A DNA stretch of 5,378 bases from an uncultured Eubacteriales bacterium. GTDB lineage: Bacteria > Bacillota > Clostridia > Christensenellales > DTU072. A model generated the notes under the pieces. The model had not been told where the DNA came from. It ran no database searches and was given only the letters and a program-made list of their open reading frames with translations. Numbering within the stretch: the first letter of the stretch is position 1; every line of letters begins with the position of its first letter. Shown here in pieces: positions 1 to 5,378 of the stretch. Made by a program: the position numbers and the translations under genes. The stretch lies in assembly GCA_902766325.1 (NCBI GenBank), contig CACXDF010000056.1, forward strand, positions 1 to 5,378, given 5' to 3'.

Positions 1-67
1 AGACGCAAGGGACTTAAAATCCCTCGATAGCAATATCGTACCGGTTCGACCCCGGTCAACGGCACCA
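1..67 (+). tRNA. tRNA-Leu(UAA), 5' end cut by the window edge
   Basis: The 3' part of a class II tRNA is visible. The anticodon stem AGGGA/TCCCT (8-12 with 20-24) encloses the seven-base loop CTTAAAA, placing anticodon TAA at 15-17, which reads UUA/UUG leucine codons. A long variable arm follows, CGATA/TATCG around loop GCAA (25-38), as expected for tRNA-Leu. The T arm is ACCGG/CCGGT around TTCGACC (40-56). The acceptor strand is CAACGGC, the discriminator base is A, and CCA is encoded at 65-67. The missing 5' acceptor strand should read GCCGTTG. The D arm and 5' end lie outside the window. Identity is secure from anticodon plus variable arm; the full length and any upstream tRNA neighbours cannot be seen. 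Confidence 0.95.
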
Positions 68-82
68 GTAAGTTATTAAACA

Positions 83-117
83 GGCTCGATACGAAAGTAT
101 CGAGCCATTATTTTTTT
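83..117 (+). terminator. Intrinsic terminator after tRNA-Leu, possibly bidirectional
   Basis: A perfect 10-bp stem, GGCTCGATAC (83-92) and GTATCGAGCC (97-106), closes on a GAAA tetraloop and is followed by ATTA and seven T (111-117). This is a classic Rho-independent terminator for the tRNA transcript. It lies 25 bases past the stop codon of the converging minus-strand gene. Read on that strand the same hairpin is followed by TGTTTAATAA, a poorer U-tract, so it may also stop leftward transcription less efficiently. Confidence 0.9.
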
Positions 118-131
118 GTTCGGATTGAATT

Positions 132-1364
132 TTAATAGGGCAGGTCGGCGATCTCGATGAAAGAATACTTGTCCGTTCTTTCCGTAACGACGGTCAACGT
201 ATTATTCCGGGCAGGGAGAACGACGGCTTTTGTCGCTTGGGTAAAAGGTTGCCGGTCGTCGAAAAAGAGATTGTCGTTTTCGTCCTTAAATAAAAAGCGT
301 TCGCTTCCGTTAATGTTTACGACGTCGAGTAACGATTTGTTTGACGTTTCAAGAAGTTCCGTCGTCAGATCGTCGTGAAGAAGAATATAACCGGAGTTTT
401 CGCAAGGCAGAACGACGCTTACGTCGGCGCGGAATGCGTTTTTCACGTTTACGGCCCCGAGGTCTGTTTCTTTTACACGTTCTTTCATGTTTGCCGAATA
501 TATCCGCGCGTACGTTCCGTTGCCTTTTTCAACGGTAAGAAAACCGGACTGCGTCGGTTTGACGAACAGTATTTTATCGGCGCTTACGCGTTGTTTTTCG
601 GTAACGGTCAGGGACTTTTTGTCCGTTATCAAAACAGATGACGCGCCGAAATCGTCTATGCAAAACAAAACGTAATTATCTTCATACTCCATCAGGTCGA
701 CAAGAGAATATTTTCCGACGTTTTGAAAGAGCAGTTTTCCGTCGCGTAAGGTATAAGCTACGCATCCGTCCGGATTGGTGATGAAAAGAACGAAACTTTT
801 TTCGGTAGGTATAACGCGAGCGGAACCGGGCGCGACGTCGAATTTTGATTCTCCGAGCAGATCGTAGCCGACGATATGAACGGAATCGCGCTTTCCGTCG
901 CTGCTTTGGGTAACCAGCGCGATGCCGACGGGCGTTTGTTGCGCGGTTATATACTTTTCGTTTTCGGCGATCCGATAAGAAGATATAAGATCGTTGTTTT
1001 CGTTGATTTTTACGATAGCGACGACGGGATTTAACGCGCCTACGTCGCCTTTTTCGCATTCGGAAGTCAGGATAACGAAGCTATCGACGGGCGTCTGTAT
1101 CACGTCGTGAAGTCGTACGTTGCCTTCGCCGTATATCTTTTGTTTTCCGCTTATCGCTTTACGCGGAAAGACGTCGTCGTAGAGCGGCGCTTCCGGTTCT
1201 TGAGCGGGAAGAGGCAAGTCTTTGTTTTCTTCCGGAGAGGACGAGCTTTTCGCCGACGTGGGCATCACGCCCGACTTGCCCGCGATCAGGAAGGACAGAA
1301 GGGCGATAGCTAAAAGCAATACGGTATAACAAACGGTTGGAACGGCAGCTTTGAATCTTTTCAT
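132..1364 (-). CDS. Uncharacterised membrane-anchored, beta-repeat extracytoplasmic protein (410 aa)
   Basis: I do not recognise a named family. The product starts with basic residues (MKRFK) and a hydrophobic segment at about residues 12-29, followed by a Ser/Pro/Glu-rich linker (about 36-62). No Cys lipobox is present, so a signal anchor is more likely than a lipoprotein. The remaining ~330 residues are rich in predicted beta strands and contain about eight degenerate repeats, each with a short hydrophobic core: SFVILTS (95), GIALVTQ (147), FVLFITN (191), YVLFCID (231), GFLTVEK (274), YILLHDD (326), RFLFKDE (356) and TLTVVTE (389). Spacing is roughly 30-52 residues, which suggests a beta-propeller; this is inference. 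The ATG at 1364 is chosen because GAGGTG (1369-1374 on the minus strand) sits just upstream and the hydrophobic segment then begins near residue 12. A longer version from a TTG at 1433 lacks a ribosome binding site. The gene follows murG by 75 bases on the same strand, with no clear terminator between, so co-transcription is likely. Confidence 0.85.
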   Translation of the reverse strand: MKRFKAAVPTVCYTVLLLAIALLSFLIAGKSGVMPTSAKSSSSPEENKDLPLPAQEPEAPLYDDVFPRKAISGKQKIYGEGNVRLHDVIQTPVDSFVILTSECEKGDVGALNPVVAIVKINENNDLISSYRIAENEKYITAQQTPVGIALVTQSSDGKRDSVHIVGYDLLGESKFDVAPGSARVIPTEKSFVLFITNPDGCVAYTLRDGKLLFQNVGKYSLVDLMEYEDNYVLFCIDDFGASSVLITDKKSLTVTEKQRVSADKILFVKPTQSGFLTVEKGNGTYARIYSANMKERVKETDLGAVNVKNAFRADVSVVLPCENSGYILLHDDLTTELLETSNKSLLDVVNINGSERFLFKDENDNLFFDDRQPFTQATKAVVLPARNNTLTVVTERTDKYSFIEIADLPY

Positions 1365-1368
1365 AATA

Positions 1369-1374
1369 CACCTC
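1369..1374 (-). promoter_or_regulatory. Ribosome binding site fixing the start of the 410-aa protein
   Basis: The minus strand reads GAGGTG, then TATT, then ATG at 1364. It matches the anti-Shine-Dalgarno core and supports the internal ATG over the upstream TTG at 1433, which would add 23 residues before the signal anchor. Confidence 0.75.
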
Positions 1375-1400
1375 GTGACCGCAGTATAATACGTTGACGG

Positions 1401-1410
1401 TACGCGCGTA
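1401..1410. other. Palindrome TACGCGCGTA in the gap after murG
   Basis: A perfect 10-base palindrome lies in the 75-base gap between murG and the 410-aa gene, with a further CG/CG match outside one mismatched pair. On the minus strand it lies about 16 bases upstream of TATACT, a possible -10, but no convincing -35 is present. It could be a protein-binding site for a secondary promoter or chance. As an RNA hairpin it would be weak. Confidence 0.25.
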
Positions 1411-1439
1411 ACGGCGATTACAAAAAAAGGCAAAAACTT

Positions 1440-2459
1440 TTATTTTGCGACGGAAAGGATCTCCCGAACGATCTTTTCGCACGTTTGGGCGGAATCGAGC
1501 GGGGCGGGCTTCGATTTTAAAGTCGATTCGATCTTGTAGAGGAGACTTTCGGTAAAAAGGTCTTCTTGCGGAAGAATGTCGACGAATCCATTTTTTCGGA
1601 ATTCTTCCGCATTGAGCAGCTGATCCCCGCGTGAAACGCCTTTGGGCAAGGGGATGCAGAGCATCGGTTTTCCGACCGAGGCGACTTCGAACAGCGTATT
1701 GGCGCCCGCGCGTCCGACCACGATATCCGCCGCGGCGAGAAGGTCGGGAAAGTCGTTTGCGAATTCGATCTGATGATAAACGTCGGTGTTTTTTATGGAA
1801 AAGTCGCCCGACTTTCCCGCGACGTGCAGAATATTGTATTTTTTCGTCAATTCCGGAAGCGCGTTATAGACAGCCTTGTTGATCGCGTCGGCGCCTTGAC
1901 TTCCGCCGCAAAAAAGCACGATCTTTTTTCCCGGTCGTAAAAGATATTTTTTTAACGCTTTTTCCCTGTTTCCATTAAATATTTCTTCCCGTACGGGATT
2001 GCCCGTGCAGACGGCGCCCGGCACGGACGAAAAAGAAGAGAGCGTCTTTGCCGCAAAGCGCGACGCGATTCTGTTCGCGACGCCCATCGTATAATCCGAT
2101 TCGTGAATAACGAGCGGTACGCCTTTCTTTTTCGCGGCGAAGCAGGCCGGTAAAGAGACGTAACCGCCTTTGGAAAAAACGACGTCCGGGTTTTCTCTTT
2201 CAAATATTTTTTCACAGTCTTTTATACCTTGAAAAAGCAAAAAAGGTATCTTTGCGTTGGCAAAAATTCTTGTGCGTTCCAGTTTTACGCAACGGACGGA
2301 AAAGAAGGGAAGGCCGGCTTCTTCCGCGAGCCTTTTTTCTATTCCGTTCGAGCCGATAAACAGTATCCTGTCAAAGTGTTTTTTTAAGTGAGGTACCAGC
2401 GCGAGAGCGGGAATAACGTGTCCGCCTGTTCCGCCGCCCGTAAGAACGATCGTTTTCAT
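1440..2459 (-). CDS. murG: UDP-N-acetylglucosamine--N-acetylmuramyl-(pentapeptide) pyrophosphoryl-undecaprenol N-acetylglucosamine transferase (MurG)
   Basis: MurG is the GT28, GT-B fold enzyme that transfers GlcNAc from UDP-GlcNAc to lipid I, making lipid II at the inner face of the cytoplasmic membrane. The 339 residues carry the family signatures in order. The N-terminal glycine loop GGGTGGHVIPALA is at 8-20. FSKGGYVSLP (95-104) and HESD (119-122, in the place of the HEQN motif of proteobacterial enzymes) follow. GNPVREE is at 153-159, the second-domain glycine loop FCGGSQGA at 183-190, and the UDP-GlcNAc site GRAGANTLFE at 249-258 ends in the conserved Glu, with GDQLLNAEEF after it (278-287). 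Length is slightly below the usual ~355. The ATG at 2459 has AAAGGA upstream, only four bases away. It is divergent from the hydrolase gene and is the first gene of a leftward pair. No other cell-wall or division gene is in view, so it is not in a standard dcw cluster here. A MurG paralogue in addition to a main copy is possible, but all key motifs are intact. Confidence 0.95.
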   Translation of the reverse strand: MKTIVLTGGGTGGHVIPALALVPHLKKHFDRILFIGSNGIEKRLAEEAGLPFFSVRCVKLERTRIFANAKIPFLLFQGIKDCEKIFERENPDVVFSKGGYVSLPACFAAKKKGVPLVIHESDYTMGVANRIASRFAAKTLSSFSSVPGAVCTGNPVREEIFNGNREKALKKYLLRPGKKIVLFCGGSQGADAINKAVYNALPELTKKYNILHVAGKSGDFSIKNTDVYHQIEFANDFPDLLAAADIVVGRAGANTLFEVASVGKPMLCIPLPKGVSRGDQLLNAEEFRKNGFVDILPQEDLFTESLLYKIESTLKSKPAPLDSAQTCEKIVREILSVAK

Positions 2460-2478
2460 AAAATCCTTTATTGTATAT

Positions 2479-2495
2479 TATTAACTTTGTTAATA
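2479..2495. promoter_or_regulatory. Perfect 7-3-7 palindrome, candidate operator near the murG start
   Basis: TATTAAC (2479-2485), spacer TTT, GTTAATA (2489-2495) form an exact inverted repeat 20 bases upstream of the murG ATG. It overlaps the candidate murG -10 (2490-2495), a position suited to a repressor. A hairpin in a murG leader RNA is an alternative, but the stem is AT-rich. The binding protein is unknown. Confidence 0.4.
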
Positions 2496-2518
2496 AAACG
2501 ATACCTTTATCGAGCCAA
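2490..2518 (-). promoter_or_regulatory. Weak candidate sigma-A promoter for murG
   Basis: On the minus strand TTGGCT (2513-2518) and TATTAA (2490-2495) are separated by exactly 17 bases, each matching consensus at four of six positions. The predicted transcript would start near 2483 and leave a leader of about 23 bases before the murG ATG, with the AAAGGA site inside it. A second -10-like string, TACAAT (2471-2476), lies too close to the start codon to be convincing. Confidence 0.35.
2499..2512. other. Short inverted repeat in the divergent region
   Basis: CGATA (2499-2503), CCTT, TATCG (2508-2512) form a five-bp stem. It occupies the spacer of the candidate murG promoter. Its right arm with the following bases, TATCGAGCC, is the same nine-base string as part of the tRNA-Leu terminator. 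On its own it is too short to act as a terminator. Confidence 0.25.
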
Positions 2519-2535
2519 AAAAACAAAAAAAACTA

Positions 2536-2564
2536 TTGAAAAATGTTTGTTTGTGTTTTATAAT
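2536..2564 (+). promoter_or_regulatory. Near-consensus sigma-A promoter for the hydrolase-lipoprotein pair
   Basis: The -35 TTGAAA (2536-2541, five of six) and -10 TATAAT (2559-2564, six of six) are separated by exactly 17 bases. The surroundings are very AT-rich with A-tracts upstream (2517-2532) that could act as an UP-type element. Transcription would start near 2571, giving a 5' leader of about 26 bases that carries the GAGGT ribosome binding site (2585-2589), seven bases before the ATG at 2597. Confidence 0.85.
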
Positions 2565-2596
2565 AGAATAGATATCTTATAAGCGAGGTAATATCA

Positions 2597-3502
2597 ATGA
2601 AACAATTCACGTTAAAAGCATTTGATGAAACGGATATCGGGATCGACCTTTGGGACGACGTAGAGTCGCCCATCGCTTGCGTTCAGATCTCTCACGGTAT
2701 GGCCGAATATCCGGACAGATACGACGATTTCGCTAAGTTTCTGAACGGAAAAGGATATATCGTTGCCGCCGACGACCACAGAGGTCACAGAAGGGGAGCC
2801 GTCAACGGAGAAAACGGTATGGTGTACGGCGACAGCTGGAACGAAACGATCGAAGATATGAATACTCTTTGCGATTATTTGAAAGACACCTATAAGTTGC
2901 CCGTCGTTCTTGTCGGTCACAGCTACGGCAGTTTCCTCTCTCAATGCTTTATCGAAAGATATTCCGATAAACTGGCGGGAGTCTTGCTCAGCGGCACCGC
3001 GCATATGAAAAACGGCCTACTCGCCATGGGTAAGATGATCGCCGGTTGTCAAAAGGCGTTCGGACTCGGTCAGAAGAAGGGCAAACTGATCAATAAACTC
3101 AGCTTCGGCGCGTATAATAAACCTTTTGCGGAACAAGGTCAGGAATTCGCGTGGCTGTCCAGAGATAAAGAGGTTTGCGCTAAGTACGAAGCCGATCCCA
3201 ACTGCGGATACGTCCTTTGTATCGATTACTATTATTATTTCTTCAAAGGCGTCATGAATATGTACGGTGAAGACGCGAAGTCCATCAGAAAAGATTTCCC
3301 CATTCTCGTTGCTTGCGGAAGCATGGACCCGGTCAGCAATCAGTCCGCATTGGCTAAAAAACTGGTCGATTTTTACGTCGGACTGGGCTTGAAGCCGGAA
3401 TTCAAGGTCTATAAGGACGCCCGCCACGAGATCCTGAACGAAATCAATAAAGACGAAGTATATAAGGATTTCGGCGATTTCATTGATAAAATTGTAAAAT
3501 AA
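2597..3502 (+). CDS. Alpha/beta hydrolase, serine aminopeptidase S33 / monoacylglycerol lipase-like
   Basis: The 301-residue product has the layout of the Hydrolase_4 (serine aminopeptidase S33, monoacylglycerol lipase-like) group. SHGMAEYPDRYDDFA (32-46) holds the HGM oxyanion segment. ADDHRGHRRG (58-67) is the usual DHRGHG region with Arg in place of the last Gly. The nucleophile elbow is GHSYG (107-111, Ser109), the likely acid is Asp244 in GSMDPVS, and His277 in DARHEILNE completes the triad. The stretch between about 135 and 235, including a Tyr-rich run (211-214), would be the cap that sets specificity. No signal peptide or membrane segment is seen, so it is probably cytoplasmic. Substrate is unknown: a lysophospholipase, acylglycerol lipase or other esterase all fit. 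The ATG has GAGGT seven bases upstream and a strong promoter before it. Arg codons are strikingly AGA/AGG-biased (seven of eight), unlike its neighbours. The lipoprotein gene starts 23 bases after its stop. Confidence 0.9.
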   Translation: MKQFTLKAFDETDIGIDLWDDVESPIACVQISHGMAEYPDRYDDFAKFLNGKGYIVAADDHRGHRRGAVNGENGMVYGDSWNETIEDMNTLCDYLKDTYKLPVVLVGHSYGSFLSQCFIERYSDKLAGVLLSGTAHMKNGLLAMGKMIAGCQKAFGLGQKKGKLINKLSFGAYNKPFAEQGQEFAWLSRDKEVCAKYEADPNCGYVLCIDYYYYFFKGVMNMYGEDAKSIRKDFPILVACGSMDPVSNQSALAKKLVDFYVGLGLKPEFKVYKDARHEILNEINKDEVYKDFGDFIDKIVK

Positions 3503-3525
3503 AGTTGTTTGTAGGAGTTCTTTGA

Positions 3526-5378
3526 ATGAAAAAAGCGAAAAAAACGCTAATCGTATTACTGCTTTCGTTACTGCTGGTCACGTTGTTGTTCGGTTGTGCC
3601 GATAAAGAAAAAACCATCGACGTGCCGACCGCGCCCGAAGGGCCTATAAAGCTCAACTCCGCCAACTTTGTTTCGGAACTTACCAAGTATTGTCACTCCG
3701 GAGCTTCTTTCGTACTGGACGAAGATATCGTTTTGACGGGAGAGTGGACGCCGATCGGTCGGACTTTCAGCACCGCGTTCAACGGGACGTTGGACGGGAA
3801 CGGACATAAGATCACCGGCCTTAAGACGACCGGATGGGAAAGCGACGGAACGCCCGTTACCATTGCCAAACGCATTTTAGGTTGGAAGGCCGACGGAACG
3901 CCCGTTTATTCCAGCCACGAAGTGATCGATATGGAAACGAAAGATACGGCCGGTTATAAAGAAGTCACCTCTTTCGTGCTTGAAGGAGAAGACGCCGATC
4001 CCGATTATCGCGATATGGTCGATAACGGCGTTGTCGAACAAAAGACTTCTTACGGCAGCGTCGGTCTCTTCGGTTATACGAACGGCGCTACGATCAAAGA
4101 TCTTACCGTCGACGGCGCGGATTTCGAGTTCTACGGAGAAGGCGATAACGTATACGCCGGTATCGTTTCCGGATACGACGTCGCTTCCGACTTTACTTCG
4201 ATCACTCTTACCGATTGTTCGATCAGGGCTTCTTCTATCGGACACGTGGAGATCAGTTATTTTGCGGAAAACGCCAGACCGTCTTCCGCCAATAAGATCG
4301 AATATGATACCAAACAATATCTCGGCGGTATCGTCGGCTATTCTCGCGGCAATGCTATCGTGAATAATAACGCCGTGAAATACAAAACCACGAATTTTAC
4401 TTCGATCAACGTAAACAATATCGTGATCGACAATAATAACTATTCCGCTTACTTCGACAGTAGATTCGACGTCCCGAACGCCGATAAGACGTTGGGAATG
4501 TCTTCGAGTATTCTGGCGACCGAATTGACCGCTGAAGAAAAATTCGGGTTTTATTCCTTCGATGACGATTCCGTTATGACGCAAGCCTTTATCGGCGGCG
4601 TCTCGGCATATTCGGTCGGGGCTTCTTTTGCCGACGTGCTTGTCGACGGACTTAATCGTAACGTCGGAGACGTAACAGGAAGAAAACTGAATGCCGGCGG
4701 TATCTCGGCGGCGTTGCTCGGCGCCGAGTCCAATGCGAAAAGGCTCAAAGTGGCAGGTTTTTCTGTCGATTCCTATAACGTCGATATTGCGGCCATGATC
4801 GGCGGCGCTTTCGGCGAGATCAAATCGGCTGTGGTTTCCGAAAATGCGGAGGTCAAAAACGGTTTTATTGCCGTCAACGGAAAAGTAGGCAGTATCGAAT
4901 CCTCTTGCGTGGGCGGTTTTACGGCCTATGCGGATGAAAACGCCTCTTTATCCGATGTGAGCGTCGATACCGTCACGATAGAAAGCAACTATACCGACGA
5001 AGGCAAACTCGGTTCTATCCTCGGCGGAGCGGTAGGCGTTCTTCGCGACGGTTCTTTGAATAAAGTCCTTGTAAATAAAGTGGACTTTATGATCAATAAC
5101 AGCGAGCTTAAAAAAGAGTATTATCGTTTTGTAAGAACGGTCGTCGCGCAGGTGTACGGAAATTCCGTTCTCGGCGAAGAGATTTCTTCTTATGCTTGCC
5201 GTTTTAAAAACGCGTCAAACGAGATGCAGGACGTGAAGAATTATGATGCGACAAACGAAAACGCGCTCGTTTATCCCGTTATCGCGAAAAACAACTACGT
5301 TAACGAGAACGGCGAGAGCTCCGTTCGGTTGTATTATACCCGCGACGGAAAGCAGAGCGGCGTCTACGTGACGGTTTA
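3526..5378 (+). CDS. Secreted lipoprotein with GLUG-like beta-helix repeats, 3' end cut by the window edge
   Basis: The frame is open for 617 complete codons and runs off the window with TA left over. The N-terminus is a lipoprotein signal: MKKAKK, a Leu-rich core (8-22) and lipobox LFGC with Cys24, predicting a lipid-anchored extracellular protein. After a short linker comes FNGTLDGNGHKITGL (85-99), typical of GLUG-motif surface proteins of Firmicutes and Bacteroidetes. About eight degenerate coils follow: VGLFGYTNGATIKDLTVDG (179-197), AGIVSGY (211), LGGIVGYSRGNAIV (266), IGGVSAYSVGASF (356), AGGISAALLGA (390), MIGGAFGEIKSAVV (424), VGGFTAYADENASL (462) and ILGGAVGVLRDGSL (498). These fit a right-handed parallel beta-helix. 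About 78 residues separate the ITGL strand from the first GLFGY coil, including a short DGTPV duplication. The ATG has AGGAG eight bases upstream. It is likely co-transcribed with the hydrolase. Such proteins are often adhesins or scaffolds; the actual role is unknown. Confidence 0.85.
   Translation, partial: MKKAKKTLIVLLLSLLLVTLLFGCADKEKTIDVPTAPEGPIKLNSANFVSELTKYCHSGASFVLDEDIVLTGEWTPIGRTFSTAFNGTLDGNGHKITGLKTTGWESDGTPVTIAKRILGWKADGTPVYSSHEVIDMETKDTAGYKEVTSFVLEGEDADPDYRDMVDNGVVEQKTSYGSVGLFGYTNGATIKDLTVDGADFEFYGEGDNVYAGIVSGYDVASDFTSITLTDCSIRASSIGHVEISYFAENARPSSANKIEYDTKQYLGGIVGYSRGNAIVNNNAVKYKTTNFTSINVNNIVIDNNNYSAYFDSRFDVPNADKTLGMSSSILATELTAEEKFGFYSFDDDSVMTQAFIGGVSAYSVGASFADVLVDGLNRNVGDVTGRKLNAGGISAALLGAESNAKRLKVAGFSVDSYNVDIAAMIGGAFGEIKSAVVSENAEVKNGFIAVNGKVGSIESSCVGGFTAYADENASLSDVSVDTVTIESNYTDEGKLGSILGGAVGVLRDGSLNKVLVNKVDFMINNSELKKEYYRFVRTVVAQVYGNSVLGEEISSYACRFKNASNEMQDVKNYDATNENALVYPVIAKNNYVNENGESSVRLYYTRDGKQSGVYVTV
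3843..3858 (+). repeat. Direct repeat copy 1, encodes DGTPV in the lipoprotein
   Basis: CGACGGAACGCCCGTT occurs here and again at 3891-3906. The offset is 48 bases, exactly 16 codons, so both copies read DGTPV preceded by Gly-Trp and two residues (GWES and GWKA). Outside this core the copies diverge, which suggests an old in-frame tandem duplication or conversion. Confidence 0.7.
3891..3906 (+). repeat. Direct repeat copy 2, encodes DGTPV in the lipoprotein
   Basis: This is an exact 16-base match to 3843-3858, in the same reading frame. The two copies flank the residues VTIAKRILGWKA and lie within the segment that interrupts the GLUG-like start of the beta-helix. Confidence 0.7.

Noticed and set aside
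23..106. Similarity of the tRNA variable arm (CTCGATA...TATCG) to the terminator hairpin (CTCGATA...TATCG), suggesting alternative pairing
   Set aside because: The shared string is only seven bases, and each hairpin is stable on its own. Nothing shows regulation through exchange of arms.
1..131. tRNA 3' end as an integration site for a mobile element
   Set aside because: No integrase, no repeat of the tRNA 3' end elsewhere in the window, and the downstream genes look chromosomal.
682..1059. Very Arg-rich open frame on the minus strand
   Set aside because: It is a shadow of the real gene in another frame on the same strand. The Arg richness comes from the CG/GA-rich codons of that gene, and no start signals support it.
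1365..1433. N-terminal extension of the 410-aa protein from a TTG at 1433
   Set aside because: There is no ribosome binding site before it, it would place 23 odd residues ahead of the signal anchor, and the internal ATG at 1364 has a good GAGGTG site.
2388..2582. Small plus-strand frame across the divergent promoter region
   Set aside because: It begins inside murG on the opposite strand, lacks a ribosome binding site and spans the -35/-10 of the hydrolase promoter.
3017..3427. 136-codon minus-strand frame opposite the hydrolase
   Set aside because: The hydrolase has an intact catalytic triad and a strong promoter; the opposite frame shows no recognisable motif.
3877..4584. 235-codon open frame on the minus strand, opposite the lipoprotein
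   Set aside because: The plus-strand frame has a lipoprotein signal, ribosome binding site and repeat motifs. The opposite frame stays open because TTA, CTA and TCA codons are rare in that stretch of the lipoprotein gene.

Overview
The window reads as a chromosomal segment of a low-to-mid GC Gram-positive bacterium, most likely an uncultured Clostridia-type member of the Bacillota. The supports are GAGG/AGGAG ribosome binding sites, a near-consensus vegetative promoter, a tRNA with encoded CCA followed by an intrinsic terminator, a MurG of the clostridial kind and a GLUG-type surface lipoprotein. This placement is inference from style and gene content; nothing in the window fixes the genus.

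Layout. Bases 1-67 are the 3' part of a tRNA-Leu(UAA), followed by a strong terminator hairpin (83-117). Converging on it from the right is a minus-strand pair: murG (2459-1440), then an uncharacterised membrane-anchored, repeat-rich protein of 410 residues (1364-132). A 137-base divergent region (2460-2596) separates murG from a plus-strand pair. It holds a textbook promoter for the rightward genes and a perfect 7-3-7 palindrome close to the murG start. The rightward genes are an alpha/beta hydrolase of the serine aminopeptidase S33 / monoacylglycerol lipase-like group (2597-3502) and, 23 bases further on, a large beta-helix lipoprotein (3526 to beyond the window end). The lipoprotein is open for 617 codons and is cut by the window edge.

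How the genes may work together. MurG makes lipid II on the inner face of the membrane. The gene after it encodes a protein predicted to sit in the membrane with a large extracytoplasmic beta-rich domain, so a cell-envelope role is plausible but unproven. The rightward pair combines a hydrolase without a visible signal peptide and an exported lipoprotein. They are probably co-transcribed, but no functional link can be read from the sequence. I see no mobile element, CRISPR array, toxin-antitoxin or defence gene. The content is mostly housekeeping plus two poorly described surface proteins, and I found no convincing case for an entirely new biological system.
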